NCBI GenBank assembly: GCA_030686995.1
Contig: CM060680.1
Location: 79,412,060-79,476,059, forward strand
DNA from: Artemisia argyi
Taxonomy: Eukaryota > Streptophyta > Magnoliopsida > Asterales > Asteraceae
Length of the DNA: 64,000 bases
Direction of reading: 5' to 3'
Made by a program: the position numbers and the translations under genes. The notes beneath the pieces are model-generated. The model saw only the letters and a list, made by a program, of their open reading frames with translations. It was not told the origin of the DNA and did no database searches. Of this stretch, positions 12,120-24,339 are shown piece after piece (positions within the stretch are counted from its first letter, which is position 1; the number at the start of each line of letters is the position of its first letter).

Positions 12120-13347
12120 TCCAAGCTCCAGCATTTATGTCCCTATTCATTACTAGGAGTATTTGACAAGCCTAAAAGGACCCCAAGAGTACATAATTAA
12201 AGACACAATTCAAGAGATCATTTACTCTTATTACTACTCTCAATTATTATCATCATCTAGCTCTCAAAGAAGGGAAATTCGTGCAGAAAGAACCAGGAAC
12301 TTTGGAGGACCAAGGAAACAAAATTTGGAGGCCAAAAATCTCAAGAAATCATCACCAATACTTAGTTTAACAATACCTTGTCATTTGTTATCAATTCCAA
12401 AGCATTGTAAGACTTAAAACCATGGATTCTAATGTTAAATATTCTGAGTTTATTTGCATGTTTGCTATGAGTGGCTAGTAGTCTTTTTACACTTGTTTTG
12501 ATGATGTTTTATGCTTAGTGATAGTTATGATTGTGACATGTTCTAATTCAATTTCAAGTCAATCCTAAGAACCAATTGTACCTTAAGTTTCATAGTGACA
12601 TTTGTTGAGCCAAGGTTAACTAATTGATAATAGTTTCAAGGGTCGAAAGATTTGTTATTATTCAACTAGTTATAATCATTTGTCTATGAATGATTATTTT
12701 TCACCATAATTATTCTTGACTAAACAAAGAAACAAGAAGTATGATTGTAATGAGAATGCTTTTATAACATCAAATCAGATTGTTTTTAAACCTTTAGTTG
12801 GACGAAAGTTTAGATGTTTATAAACAATTGTAACCTTTTTGTCTATGAATGGGTTGCCTTTTGTAATGACCATTTCCTAAGAGTATTTGATTTGTAATAA
12901 GAGTTTGTTCTTGTGTTTAAGATATTCACCGTACCTTATGAACCTTGGATGGATCTTGAATTGATTGGTTTACACCTAAAGCTTGTTTTTATGAACTAAA
13001 ATCTTGACGAAGGTTTAACTTGTAGAAACAATAGATTAGACCACCATCTAATTATCACAACCAACATGTTATCAAAAGTTATCACAATCATGTGTGTCAT
13101 TAAGTAGAAAACTAGTCTAAACAAGTGTAGTTTTTAAATTATTGAATTTGCTTATTAACTTATTTGCGTACATTAGAGATTTACTTTTAGACTTATATTT
13201 TGATTCACTCACAAATCCCTGCGAACGATCCCAACTTACCATCATATCTTGCTATAACGGACGAGTACACTTGCTCGTATGTGTTATTTCCAGATTTGGT
13301 AATTCACCCTTATAAATTTAAAACTTGCACTAACAAAACGCATATCA

Positions 13348-13641
13348 AGTTTTTGGCGCTGTTGCCTGGGATTTTGATTGTGTTTCTTTTAAGTTTTAAA
13401 AGTCTGTTTCTTTTCGTGTTCGTTTTCTAAAAAAAAAATTTTTTATCAGAAGTATCCAACCGATCGGATAGACATCCAACCGATCGGTTTCCCAGGTTTT
13501 CCTAGTTTTTTTTTAATTTTACCGTAGCATCCATCCGATCGGTTTGACATCCAACCGATTCGGATAGAACTCTCTGTTTTCGAAAATTTTATTTTCTTGT
13601 TCTTTTGTTTAGGTAATTGACTCGATTCTCTTGGTAGTTGT
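13348..13641 (+). other. Athila-type 5' leader with PBS
   Basis: TGGCGCTGTTGCCTGGGA at 13354-13371 is an asp-tRNA-type PBS, typical of Athila/Tat elements (canonical TGGCGCCGTTGCCGGGG). The untranslated leader then runs to the gag ATG at 13642. It contains further CCGATCGG palindromes at 13460, 13480 and 13535, and a one-base-expanded CCGATTCGG at 13555-13563. Confidence 0.88.
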
Positions 13642-16494
13642 ATGAACACTCGTTCTACTACTGAAAAGCTTAGAACACCTTTATCCAATCCCGAAAGTTT
13701 GTTTCGTAAGAAGAGATCTTCATCTATTCTTAATTGGTTTGATAATCTTTCTGAAGAGCATCCGATTTCCGATCTTTTTAAACCAATACCCATGGCTGAC
13801 GATCAACCCATGTGGGCCGCCAATCAAACCGTAGCACCTACTCCTGGAGCTGCTATTGTTGTCGCCGACCTTGGTGAAAACTTTACCGTTAAAGGTCACC
13901 ATCTTTCTATGATCAAAGACCGTCAATTTGATGGCCGTTCGGGGGCCGATCCGCATAAACACATTGCCGAATTCATTGAAATTTGTGGCATGTTTCGTTA
14001 TGGAAATACCAATGTCGATGCTATTTAGCTCAAACTTTTTCCATCATCACTCGCCGGAGATGCCAAAGTATGGTATAACGAATTAACCCCAGGAACTATC
14101 AATAATTGGGAGACGATGAGGTAAGCTTTTGTAAACCGATTCTTTCCACCTGCCATGTATGATAGACTAATGGGAGAAATCCGTGCTTTTACACAAAATC
14201 CTAATAAATCTCTTGTTGAAGCTTGGCTTCGCATGAAAGATTTGCTTCGAAGTTGTCATGGTCATAATTTAGGACGAGGAACAATAATCCAAATCTTTTA
14301 TCATGGTCTTGATGAAGCATCCCAAGCAATCCTTGATGCCGGAGGAATTTTTCTTTACAAAACACCTAACGAGGCATATCAACTTCTCGAAGATCGAGTA
14401 CTCTTTAAACTCGATTGGTCAAAAGATTCCAAAACCAAACCCCTACGGAAAACCGTTGCTTTCGCCGAAAGTTCAGATAATTCGAAACTCATGGAGAAAA
14501 TAGAAGCCTTGACTTCTAAAATCGACTCGCAATACAAAGATATAAAAGGAGAAATGAAAGAAATGCGAGATGGCTGTAATAATTGTGGAGGAAATCACAC
14601 ATCATCCGAGTGTGATGACCAACCTATGAATAGACCCAACGAAGGGGAAGCCAATTATGTCCAAGGAGGATATCGTGGAGGAGGTTTTCGTGGTAATTAT
14701 TACGGAAGAAGTTCTGGAAATTGGCAAGACCGCCAACAAAGGGATAACAACCGTGATTCTCAACCCCGAACAAATAACCCAAACCCACCAAATTCCGATA
14801 AAAAGGAAGAATCTGATTTCGAAAAAATGATGCGAGATTTCGTAACTACTCAAAGAGCTACAAATGAGTTTGTAAAAACTCAATTTTTCAATCTCAAAAC
14901 CAAAGTTGAGCAAGGTCAGAAAAATCATCAAGCTTCTATCCAGGATCTTGAACAAAAATTTGGTAGACTTTCTGATCTATTTTCTTCTCGAATTCCTGGT
15001 ACATTACCAAGTAACACCCAATCCAATCCAAAACCATCTAGATCAAACGATAAGAGTTATCGTCCACCACAAACCAGAAATGAGCATATCAATGTTGTAT
15101 TCACTCGAAGTGGTCTCTCATATGATCCACCACCCATTCCTACCGATAATACTATCATTCAAGATGAGGAGGAGGAAGAAGCTGAAGAAGAAGCAGCTAA
15201 AGAAAAACCAACCCAAACACCAACCAAAGAAAATACCGTTCCACCAATAAAACCTTATACACCGAAAATACCATATCCACAAGCCCTAAGAAAAGAGAAA
15301 AGAGAGGTGCGAAATAAGAAGTTTATAGAGATGATCAAAGAAGTTAGAATTAACGTACCCCTCGTTGATGCTCTAGCTGGAATGCCCAATTATGGGAAAT
15401 TTTTGAAAGAACTTCTTAATAATCGAAACAAGTTGGAACAAATTTCCGCTACTGTTCTCAATGAAGAATGCTCTGCTATCATTCAAAACAAAATTCCACT
15501 GAAACTAGGAGATCCCAGAAGTTTTCTTATACCATGTACATTAGTAAACAACATCACATGCGATGCTTTAGCCGATCTAGGTGCAAGTATCAATTTGATG
15601 CCCTATTCGTTGTATTCTAAACTTTCCATCAATACATTGAAACCTACTAAGATGAGTATAAGATTAGCCAACCATACATACCAATATCCTGTTAGGGTTG
15701 CTGAAAATATACTAGTTCAAGTTGGTAAATTTGTCTTTCTTGTGGATTTTGTCATCTTAGAAATGGAGGAAGATAGTCGAGTACCCTTAATCTTAGGAAG
15801 ACCTTTCTCAAACACTGATGACGCCATGATCAAAGTCAAAGGCAGAGAACTCAATCTTGGAGTAGGAGAAGATCGAATCACATTCTTAATCGATAAAGCA
15901 ATGAAATATCCAAATTCCAGTGATGACACATGCTATAACATCGATGTAATTGATGAAGTCACTGAAAAAGAATTGGATGCATTACTTGAAGATTCGAAAC
16001 CATTCATGACTACTTCAGAAAAGATCAGTGAAACAGATTCTGATAAAGAATTTGAGGAATTCATGGAAGTAAAATTAGAAGAAGAGAAAGAAGAGAAATT
16101 TGAAGATATCACTGAAAAAGATCAAATGAAAATCAAATCATCTCTAGAAGAACCAACCACTGATTTGGAACTCAAACTCCTTCCCAATAATCTCGAATAC
16201 GCCTACTTAGAAGAAAATTCACTTCTTCCAGTAGTCATATCGTCGTTGCTTGAAACAAATCAAAAAGAAAGACTCGTTTCTGTTCTTAAGAAGCATAAAC
16301 GCGCTTTTGCGTGGAAAACTTCTAATATTCCAGGAATTAGCCCAGATTTTTGCAAACACAAAATCAATTGTGAAGAAGGTACTAAACCCGTTGTAGAAAG
16401 ACAACGTCGACTCAACCCCAATATGAAAGAAGTTGTTAAGAAGGAAATCATCAAACTTCTTGACGCAGGAATTATTTATCCTATCGAGGATAGC
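13642..16494 (+). pseudogene. gag-pol: Athila-type gag-protease and start of RT, broken
   Basis: One reading frame from ATG 13642, interrupted by TAG at 14026-14028 and TAA at 14122-14124, then open to the insertion at 16495. A Retrotrans_gag domain (SLAGDAKVWYNELTPGTI ... MYDRLMGEIRAF ... LVEAWLRMKDLLRSC) spans about 13900-14400. A zinc knuckle with the short spacing C-x2-C-x3-H-x4-C (CNNCGGNHTSSEC) is at about 14575-14613, followed by an acidic, proline-rich linker. The aspartic protease motif DLGASINLMP is at about 15571-15600. The N-terminal edge of RT follows (RRLNPNMKEVV, then LLDAGIIYPI). The frame continues at 28585 once the nested element and its TSD are removed. Confidence 0.92.
16490..16494. 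repeat. Target-site duplication (left), ATAGC
   Basis: ATAGC here and at 28580-28584 flanks the TGATTCGCC...ACTCATCA element. Removing one copy and the insert restores the RT reading frame. Confidence 0.95.
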
Positions 16495-18485
16495 TGATTC
16501 GCCTCAAACAGTCAGATAATTATTGATCAACCACTTGTGAATGGCCAACTGTAATAGTCAAACAGCTGAGGCAAATGCTTCCGAGGAATACAGTGTTTTC
16601 CCGGGTCGTAAGTCCCAACGAGGTGTGCGATGTGATATTATAAACGAATTTGTGATCGAGTGAATATGAACAGGAAAGGTTATAAGTGTGTGTGTGTGTG
16701 TTTAACTAAGGTTTTACAACTTAAAATAACTTAAATAAGCTAATGAAATGATTACGTGAAACCTAGGTATTTAAAACGTACACCAAATTAAAATCAGACG
16801 CGACTGCGTACTGAGAAAAAGGTGAGTTTTAAGGAAAAATAAACTACAATGGTTAAAATTGAAAATTCTATAAACTTAAACTTAAAATAAAATTAAAATG
16901 AAAATAAAACTATTTTTTAGATTATTATATTATTTATTATTAATTATTTAAATAAAAACTATTTAACTATTTATTTAAAATCAAACTAAAAATTATAAAT
17001 ACTACAAATTAAACTAAAAACTTATAAAAATATTTTCTAAACCTAAAATAGAACTTGAAGAAAGTATAAAAAATAAAAATAAATCTTTTTGTCTTTTTGT
17101 GAACTTTTTATTAATTAAAAACTATTTATGTTAATTATACTAATTAAACTATTTTAAATTTAAAAATAATATTAAACTAACTTAGAAAATTATGAAAATT
17201 TTTATATAACTAATTAACCATCATAGGAATCCTAAAAAATTATAAAAACTTTATTTTATGTATTTTTAAACTAGTTTACTATTTATTATTCTATTTATTA
17301 TTTAATTACTATTTAAACTATTTAAATTATAAAAACTATTAAATGAACAGTATAAATCACAAGAAAATTTATAAAATTATCTTATGACTTATAGAAGCTA
17401 GGAAAAATATAAAATATAGGTGTTACTATATAAAAATTAATTATGCTAATTAAAACTTACTTATTAATTAATTATTAATAAAACTATTTTTAAATCTAAT
17501 AAATATCAAATGATATTATAAAAATCTAAGAAAATTATTTAAATTACTTTAATATATAAGGAAATTAATAAAAATATAAAAACACAACTTACTTAATAAA
17601 AATGTAAAAATGAAAATTAAAATTAAATTATATTAAATAGAAACTATCACTTAATTTTATATTGTTTTTTCTGGATTTTTATTTTACAAAACTTTATTAT
17701 ACATAAAAATAAGTAACTTTAATAAAAACAATAATTTTAGAACTTAAAAATAAGCTAGTTATAAGTTATAATCCTAGACAGTTGACTTTAGTTGACTTAA
17801 ATGGAAAATAAGCTCAAATGAGCTTATGTGGGACCCACCTTGGACTTTTCTGGTTCTAATAGGTCTTATGGATTTGTCAAAGCTTAACTTAACTCAATAA
17901 GCTCAGTAGATAAGCTAAAAAGCCAAAATAAGCTAATCCAAAAACTTACATTCAACACAGACTGGGGACAAGATTCAATGGTTAATCTAGGTGGGGTCCA
18001 CAGTGACTCAGGTCAAACTATTGGTCAATACTTAGAGTCTACTAGGAGGGGGGTTGGGAAAACCTAATTAGAGGTGGTGGGACCCACTGAGTTGGTCACA
18101 AAACACCACCCAAGTGGTGTTGTTGCCAAGTCTGCTGATGTGCAGGGGAGGTACCCAGGCCTGCAAGTGTCTTTAGGGTTGTGTAGGACCCACAACAAAA
18201 ATCTTAAAAATGCAATAACTAATGGAAATCAAAGATGAAGTGGTAGAGAACAATTACACAAAATCTTAAAGTCTGAATCACAATACACAAATCTAGAGAA
18301 TTCTTGCTAATTTGGAAAAAACTGAGAGAGTTAACTTTTGACTTTTTATGGAAATGAGCTAGGTTGACTTATGTGGATTTCTAACACTCCTTACTGATTC
18401 AATAAGTTGTTTTAAGCTATAACTAATCTAAATTAAGCTAGAGCTAAAGATTATAAGCTAATGTGATGGGTTTATGAACCACAAA

Positions 18486-18509
18486 TCCTTGACAGTTAAC
18501 TGTCAAGGA
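18486..18509. repeat. Perfect 24-bp palindrome in LTR
   Basis: TCCTTGACAGTT followed directly by its exact complement AACTGTCAAGGA, centred on GTTAAC. The second copy is at 26354-26377 in the other LTR. Confidence 0.95.
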
Positions 18510-20055
18510 CTTTGGAGGTTGATTTTGACTTTCACTTATCAAGACCCTGATTTCCTTGCTTCTTTGACTTTATTAGAACCAAACTAACATGTATGAAGCA
18601 ATATTAGACAATAGTAACTACTGAGAGAAGGTGAAATAGTCTAAACCAAACACCCCATTAACTAACTGTTTGGATGATTATCAAAGCTAAGGTGAGATTT
18701 AAACCAAAACTCAGATCCCTAACACTTTATTATGCTAATATAAGATCAAGTAAACAATAATTAAACACAACACAAGCTGAAAACACAATTTTGTCAAGAT
18801 TGAGTGATTCACTGTGAAGTTTTCAATTTTAAGAACAATTGATTTTTAATGAACACAACACTAATTTTACTTGATATTATAACCAATAAACAACTTAGAA
18901 ACCTAAAATTACTAAAGTCTATGCTGATTAAATACTTATTCAATACAACAATAAAAGTGGGTATAAGAACTTACAAATGGAATTGGACTGAGCAACAAAA
19001 AACTATGGACCAATCTCATACCCTAGTATCCCCCATAGGATTCTAAACCAGAAACATATCCAATAACTCTGCTCCAATCTTCTTCCTTCTTCTTTATAAC
19101 TATTTTCTATTTATTCTCCTATTTTATTGATTTTCTTGGAATTTTTGAGTTTATATTCTAAATAGATTCTGAGGCTATCTAAAAGCTTTTGTAAGCTTCG
19201 TCAGAGCTTATTTTAGCTTATGAGATTCAATAACAATCACAAATAACAACAAACAACAACTTTGAGATTTTGAAAATTCCTAAAAATGGCATAAACTGAG
19301 AAAGCAATTGATAATTGAAATTAACTTGAATTAAAGATTAAGTAACATGAAATTAACTGAGTACAACTTGTTTTAATGGAAATTACAACTGAGAATGACA
19401 ATTACACTACCTACGGTTTAATTAAACTAAAACTAAACTAATACTTCATACTCTCTGCTTCATTCATTCTTTATAGAGACTTTTGTGACTCCCCTCATGC
19501 GTCTGAAACTATCCCACCATAATTTGGCCATTGGATTGGTCAGAACAATCTCAGCCGTTTAAATTTGCAACTTGGCGCCAAAAAAATCTTAGGGCAGATA
19601 TAGCTTGCGTGGTGAGGTTTTCAAGGGTGATTAAGGGAGCTTGGAGGGTTGTGTGAGGTGGAGGGTGAGGTGGAAAGGAGTGGGGAGCAAGTTGGGGTAA
19701 AACCATGGTGGTTTGGGTGGCCTGTGTGGTGGTGAGTGGTATGGTTTTGGGAGGGAAATACGTAGACTGGGTGGTTTTGTTTTAGGGGTGTTGACCGGGT
19801 CTTTGACCGAGGGGGTGGACTTGGGCTGTTGGTGGGCTTGGGTAAAAATGTAGGGTGGGCTTGGATTTAGTTTAGTTTGGATTTGGTTTTGGATAGTAAG
19901 GTCCGTTTGGTTTATTTATTAACAAGGACCAAAGTTGTAAATTGGCAATAGTTGAGGGTCTGATTTTGTATTTTCCCAAAGTTTATAATAAGGGTAAAAA
20001 TTGTCATATGTGAATAGTAAAAGGGCGTTTTTTATATTTTTAATTTTTTAAATAC

Positions 20056-20545
20056 CCGGGGACTAAAACTGACAATTTACCAAACTTGAGGGACTAAATG
20101 TGTAATTTATTCAAAACTTTCTTCCAGGGACTAAAAGTGAAAATTATGAATTCCCTAGGACCCTTAATGGTAATTTTCCCATTTTGAACACCCAGGGACT
20201 GAAACTGTCAAGTTTAAACTTTGAGGGACCTGTTTTGCCAAACTGTGAAACTTTAGGGACCAATCATGTAAATTCACCAAACTTCATACCAAGGACCATT
20301 CCTGCAAAAGATTATTAGTATAAGGATCAAAATTGAATTTCTCAAAGTTTTTAACATCCCAGGGACCATTTATGTCAATTTCCAAAGTTGAGGGACTAAA
20401 CTTGTAATTTTGTGAAACTTTGCACCAAAGGACTAAATATGTAACTTTATGATTAAAAAGGACCTTTGGTGACATTTTCATGTTTTTAGAATAACCAGGG
20501 ACTAGTTTTGCCAATTTATGAAACTTGAGGGACTGAAACTGCCAA
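20056..20545. repeat. Degenerate AGGGACT array, about 15 units
   Basis: The motif (A)GGGACY followed by roughly AAA-x-TG-x2-AATT recurs every 30-45 bp (for example 20057, 20090, 20127, 20192, 20224, 20258, 20372, 20393, 20498, 20529), often joined by AAACTTGAGGGACT. The second copy lies at about 27924-28413. Confidence 0.8.
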
Positions 20546-20711
20546 TTATGCAAACTTTGTACGTTTTTAATCTGTTTTTGCATATTTTACATTTAAAACA
20601 TATAGAACACACCTTTAAGATATTTAAAGTATTTTGATACATATTTGAGTGTTTTTGTATGTTTTGGCAGTTCAGATTAGTATAAAATGATGAGTATTTA
20701 GACACTCATCA

Positions 20712-21393
20712 ATCCCCCACACTAAACTATTGCTAGTCCCTAGCAATCTATTGAGAAAAACTTAATGGATTTGAAAAACTCTTTACCAAAAGCCATCACT
20801 TCTGGAGTAGCCAGGTGTAAGAACTGTGGCACACCTGATAACCGTGTGATTTTGAGCAAATCACCAGCTGTCAACGGATTTGATTAGTCTTTACCAAAAG
20901 CCGTTCGCTTCTGGACTAGCCAACTCTTGATGGAATAGTCAACATCTTGGTGAGCTGATTACCAATTATGGTTTTTCCACGGCCTTTACCACAAGCCATA
21001 ATCTTGCGGGCTAGCCAACTCATTAGCTTTTGAGGATAATGGGGAGTTGAGGAACCATACAATTTTTGGCAAATTGCAAGCCATAAACGGGTTTGAGTTA
21101 TCTTTACCAAGAACCGTTTGCTCCTGGATTAGCCAATCCTGTTGTGGGTTAGACATGGAGGATTGATACCATTTATTTCGTTCTAAGTGAGAAAAAATTT
21201 TAAAATTTTGGCTAAAATGGGGGTTCTTGATGGAACATGTGTTTAAATTCGTTAGAATAACGAATCTCCCCCCACACTTAGAACTGAATATTGTCCTCAA
21301 TATTCAAAGTACCGGGTGTTAAACCGACACTTAGAACGTACGAAGGAAATACTCTATAGCCTTTATTTATTTAAGATGTATATACATACAATT

Positions 21394-21439
<46 letters not shown>

Positions 21440-21562
21440 GGATATATATATATATACAACATGTGGGGCATCTCCCCCACACTAGGGTATTACATGGGTG
21501 AAAACCTATGTACATGCTAATGTTTTTGATTACCGAGTCACTAGCTTGACTCGACCCCGAAT
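20712..21562 (-). other. 3' untranslated region and PPT of the 12.1-kb element
   Basis: On the minus strand the region after the coding part has three AGTGTGGGGG motifs (ends near 21476, 21272 and 20714). The last, at 20712-20723, abuts the LTR and is the PPT. The middle one is preceded by TTGAGGACAA. A 41-bp T run lies at 21396-21436. No gene is seen. Confidence 0.75.
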
Positions 21563-21686
21563 TTATTTGTCCATGGGGAAGTAAGTGGAAGAGATAATCT
21601 CAATCGGACTTTCATTCAAGACGTTTGGATAAACATTTGAAGCACGTGAAAGTTCCACACCGATGAGATATAATGACACACCCGGC

Positions 21687-24152
21687 TCATAATTTATAAA
21701 TGAGAATGCCGGGGTCAAAGATTATATCCTCACTCCCGAAAGAGTGAAGAATAGGAGAAACCACGGAATATATGAAGAAAAGGAAGAAAATCATAATGAA
21801 AATCATGATTAATTCCTCATCTTCAATAGGAGAATTCATTGGTTCATGAATCTCCTCGTTTAAGCTCGGTTGATCAAGACATATTATGGGTATGTCTAGA
21901 TCAAAATAGAAAGTATCATACTCCGGTGGAGATATGATATGAGTGAGTTCAAAGGAGAACTCCTCGTAAAGAGAATCATTCACAAGATGTAAATCCGTGA
22001 ACTCATGTTCCTTTGTGGACTCATCACAATCCTCATTCTGAACATCAAAGAGTGGATTATCAGAAATCAAAGTGAATTCGGATTTGAATTCATATAGAGG
22101 ATTGATGAGAGTAGTATTGAATGCTTCAGGAACAAGGAGATGTAAATTTGTGAATTCTTGTTCCGCTGTGAACTCATCACAATCCTTATTCCGAATATCA
22201 AAGATTTGATTATCAGAAATCAAAGTGAATTCAGATTCGAATTCATATAGAGGATTAGTGAGAGTAATCTTGATTGCTTCGGGAACAAAATGATTATCAT
22301 TTTCATCTTCTGAGTTGACAAGCTCAGAAGGTAATTCCTCCACATAACTGATGTCTCCAGAAGATAAAGAATTTTCATCAGTATGTGAAGTACTAAGCTC
22401 GATGTTGGGATTATAGTTTAAAAGATTTTTAGTTTCTCCCATATCGGCTTCAAAATCAAGAATATCATCATTACTTCCAGATAGAAGTGGAATGATGTGA
22501 GTGAGTTCCTTTGTAAAATCCTCATGAAGAGAATCAACATCAGAATGAGGCAGTGATGCCTCAACATACTCAATGTCTCCATAAGATATACAATCATTAC
22601 TGGAATTAGAGACATTCTCAATTTGATCATTTGGATTATCAGGGTGGGTAGGAATATCACACATATGATCAAGAATTCCCTGTGACTCTCTCGGGATTGA
22701 GACAAGGATCTCAACACTAGACTTTATTAATTCGTCCGATTCCTTATTAGGAATAGTGCTAAGATGCTCATCCCCCATGTTCAGAGAGTGAGTGGGAACC
22801 TCGGGTGTGATAACAACATACAGAGGGAGCTGAGAAGGGCTACCAGTAATGGAGTCTACAAGTTCCATTATTTCTACTGCTGGCGATTCAGTTATAATAT
22901 TTTCCCCCTGTATATCCATGGAAGGAGTCTCAACTGATGAACTTGATGAATCTTTTTGAATGATAACAATGTTATCATCATCATCACTGTCATCATCGTA
23001 CTCAGAAAAAGCAGCATAGCGAATATTGTCACGTATTTTGGCTACTCTTTGCTCAGCAATTAAATCTTCCATGCTTTTCCCAGAATCTCGTTCTTCAGTA
23101 AGTAATTCTGCGATAGATTTATCACGAGAATTTTGAATGAGTGGAAATTGTGGAGGTGTGGATGTGTCAAAACCGGAATGTTGACATTGATCATCATTAT
23201 GAGGACCCCCACAATATACACAAGAAGAACTTAGATCATGGCGAAGCGACATATTAGCTAACTCCTCCCTAATGTTTTTAAGTTTTTCAAGAACCTCTAA
23301 ATAAGGATCTTGCTGGTTTTGAGGAGTTGCTTGGTTCATTTGGTACTGTGGAGGTAGGTCTTGAAACGAATAGTCGTAATTATTACAAGGAAATGGATTC
23401 CTTGTTTGACAATCAGAGCTAAAATGTGGACCTCCACAGTACTCACAACAGTTAAACTGTTGAGTCTGGCTTGGTGTATTTTGATACGAAGCATCATTGA
23501 TATTTGGATAATATGATTCTTGCTCGTATGAATGTGACGGGTAGTTAGAAAAATTTGAGGAATTGTTGAATGAGTTTTGATTAGGATCATAAGTAAATGA
23601 ATTACTCGACCCACAAAACAAACAACTCCCGTTTTGAATATCATTACCACATTGTACACATGTACACCAACGACATGGAAAACCGAAAAGAGGCTCACCA
23701 CAACCGTCACAAGGAACAAAATATGGAGGTGGGACAAGTGGTGTGCTCTTAGAGCTAGGAATTTCCACCATTTCCGTTATGGTCTCGGGTTTTGGTTCTT
23801 GATAAACGTGAAGGTTAGGTAAGTCGTTCTTTTCAGTAATTGCCCTAAGCTCTGTACGTTTGCTTGACAAACTTTTAACCGTAAACCGTGAAAGATCAGG
23901 ATTGATTTTTGAAGGTTTAGGAGCATTTGTGAGCTCAGGTTTTTTTACAACCGTGGTTTGGACGTATTTAGCACCTCCATCATCAGATGAAAGTACAAGG
24001 TCCTTTGTCACCTCGGTTTCATGATCTCTTTCCCTCACCGGAGAGGGAATAGGGATAGATGGATCATCATGATCAACACGAATTCTAAGTTTATCGGACA
24101 AGGCTTGATACATTTCAAGCGTGAATAAGAATTCGGGGTTCATAGATGCCAT
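21687..24152 (-). CDS. Cysteine-rich gag-like protein of the 12.1-kb element, 821 aa
   Basis: The only protein of this element, probably gag-related; function unproven. Seen: four closely spaced CxxC pairs at residues 148-180 (zinc-ribbon-like); two short-spaced zinc knuckles, C236-x2-C239-x3-H243-x4-C248 and C311-x2-C314-x3-H318-x4-C323, with a short coiled coil between (about 284-305); a long acidic Ser/Asp-rich middle with a tandem duplication of about 51 residues (VPEA...TNLHL / VPEA...TDLHL); and a hydrophobic, membrane-like helix at about 781-802 followed by SEDIIFDPGI. The knuckle spacing equals that of the host Athila gag. The start is the first ATG, MASMNPEF. Similar cysteine-rich proteins are, from memory, common in Asteraceae repeats. 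Conserved-looking sequence continues past the stop to about 21563, but with a further stop and a frame change, so the C-terminus may be truncated. Confidence 0.8.
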   Translation of the reverse strand: MASMNPEFLFTLEMYQALSDKLRIRVDHDDPSIPIPSPVRERDHETEVTKDLVLSSDDGGAKYVQTTVVKKPELTNAPKPSKINPDLSRFTVKSLSSKRTELRAITEKNDLPNLHVYQEPKPETITEMVEIPSSKSTPLVPPPYFVPCDGCGEPLFGFPCRWCTCVQCGNDIQNGSCLFCGSSNSFTYDPNQNSFNNSSNFSNYPSHSYEQESYYPNINDASYQNTPSQTQQFNCCEYCGGPHFSSDCQTRNPFPCNNYDYSFQDLPPQYQMNQATPQNQQDPYLEVLEKLKNIREELANMSLRHDLSSSCVYCGGPHNDDQCQHSGFDTSTPPQFPLIQNSRDKSIAELLTEERDSGKSMEDLIAEQRVAKIRDNIRYAAFSEYDDDSDDDDNIVIIQKDSSSSSVETPSMDIQGENIITESPAVEIMELVDSITGSPSQLPLYVVITPEVPTHSLNMGDEHLSTIPNKESDELIKSSVEILVSIPRESQGILDHMCDIPTHPDNPNDQIENVSNSSNDCISYGDIEYVEASLPHSDVDSLHEDFTKELTHIIPLLSGSNDDILDFEADMGETKNLLNYNPNIELSTSHTDENSLSSGDISYVEELPSELVNSEDENDNHFVPEAIKITLTNPLYEFESEFTLISDNQIFDIRNKDCDEFTAEQEFTNLHLLVPEAFNTTLINPLYEFKSEFTLISDNPLFDVQNEDCDESTKEHEFTDLHLVNDSLYEEFSFELTHIISPPEYDTFYFDLDIPIICLDQPSLNEEIHEPMNSPIEDEELIMIFIMIFFLFFIYSVVSPILHSFGSEDIIFDPGILIYKL

Positions 24153-24339
24153 AAGAATATAGAAGTTAGAATTAAATGGATAGAGGGTAAAGAGCTAAAG
24201 AATCAAAAAGGGTAGGAGGGTAAAGATAGATATTTTTGTGTTTTGTTTTATAAAAGTTTAGATAAAAGATGGTAAATATACAATGAGCATGTATTCAAGT
24301 TCACTAATACGCAAAAACGTTTAAAATTAGCGCACAACC

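Larger units (their letters stand above)
9000..13347 (+). repeat. Athila-type 5' LTR (split by a 2.6-kb insertion)
   Basis: Matches 33155-33556 plus 52419-53762. It starts TGATAACGC and ends ACGCATATCA, directly before the PBS. The insertion at 9515-12119 splits it. Short apparent ORFs (12163-12417, 13200-13430) recur in the 3' LTR and are probably not genes. No other feature is evident in 12125-13347. Confidence 0.92.
16495..20711 (-). repeat. Left LTR (3' LTR in element sense) of the 12.1-kb element
   Basis: 4217 bp, plus-strand TGATTCGCC...CACTCATCA. Very AT-rich from about 16800 to 17760, then many AAGCTTA/TAAGCTA words, a 24-bp perfect palindrome at 18486-18509 and a degenerate AGGGACT array near the end. 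It terminates in an 8-bp inverted repeat (TGATGAGT ... ACTCATCA). The short ORFs inside are repeated exactly in the other LTR and look non-coding. Confidence 0.95.

Noticed and set aside
12163..12417. 84-residue ORF, repeated at 52575-52829
   Set aside because: LTR sequence of the Athila-type element; conserved only because the LTRs are copies of each other.
9000..13347. Solo LTR interpretation of the 9000 region
   Set aside because: A PBS, gag-pol, PPT, second LTR and matching TSD show a full-length element.
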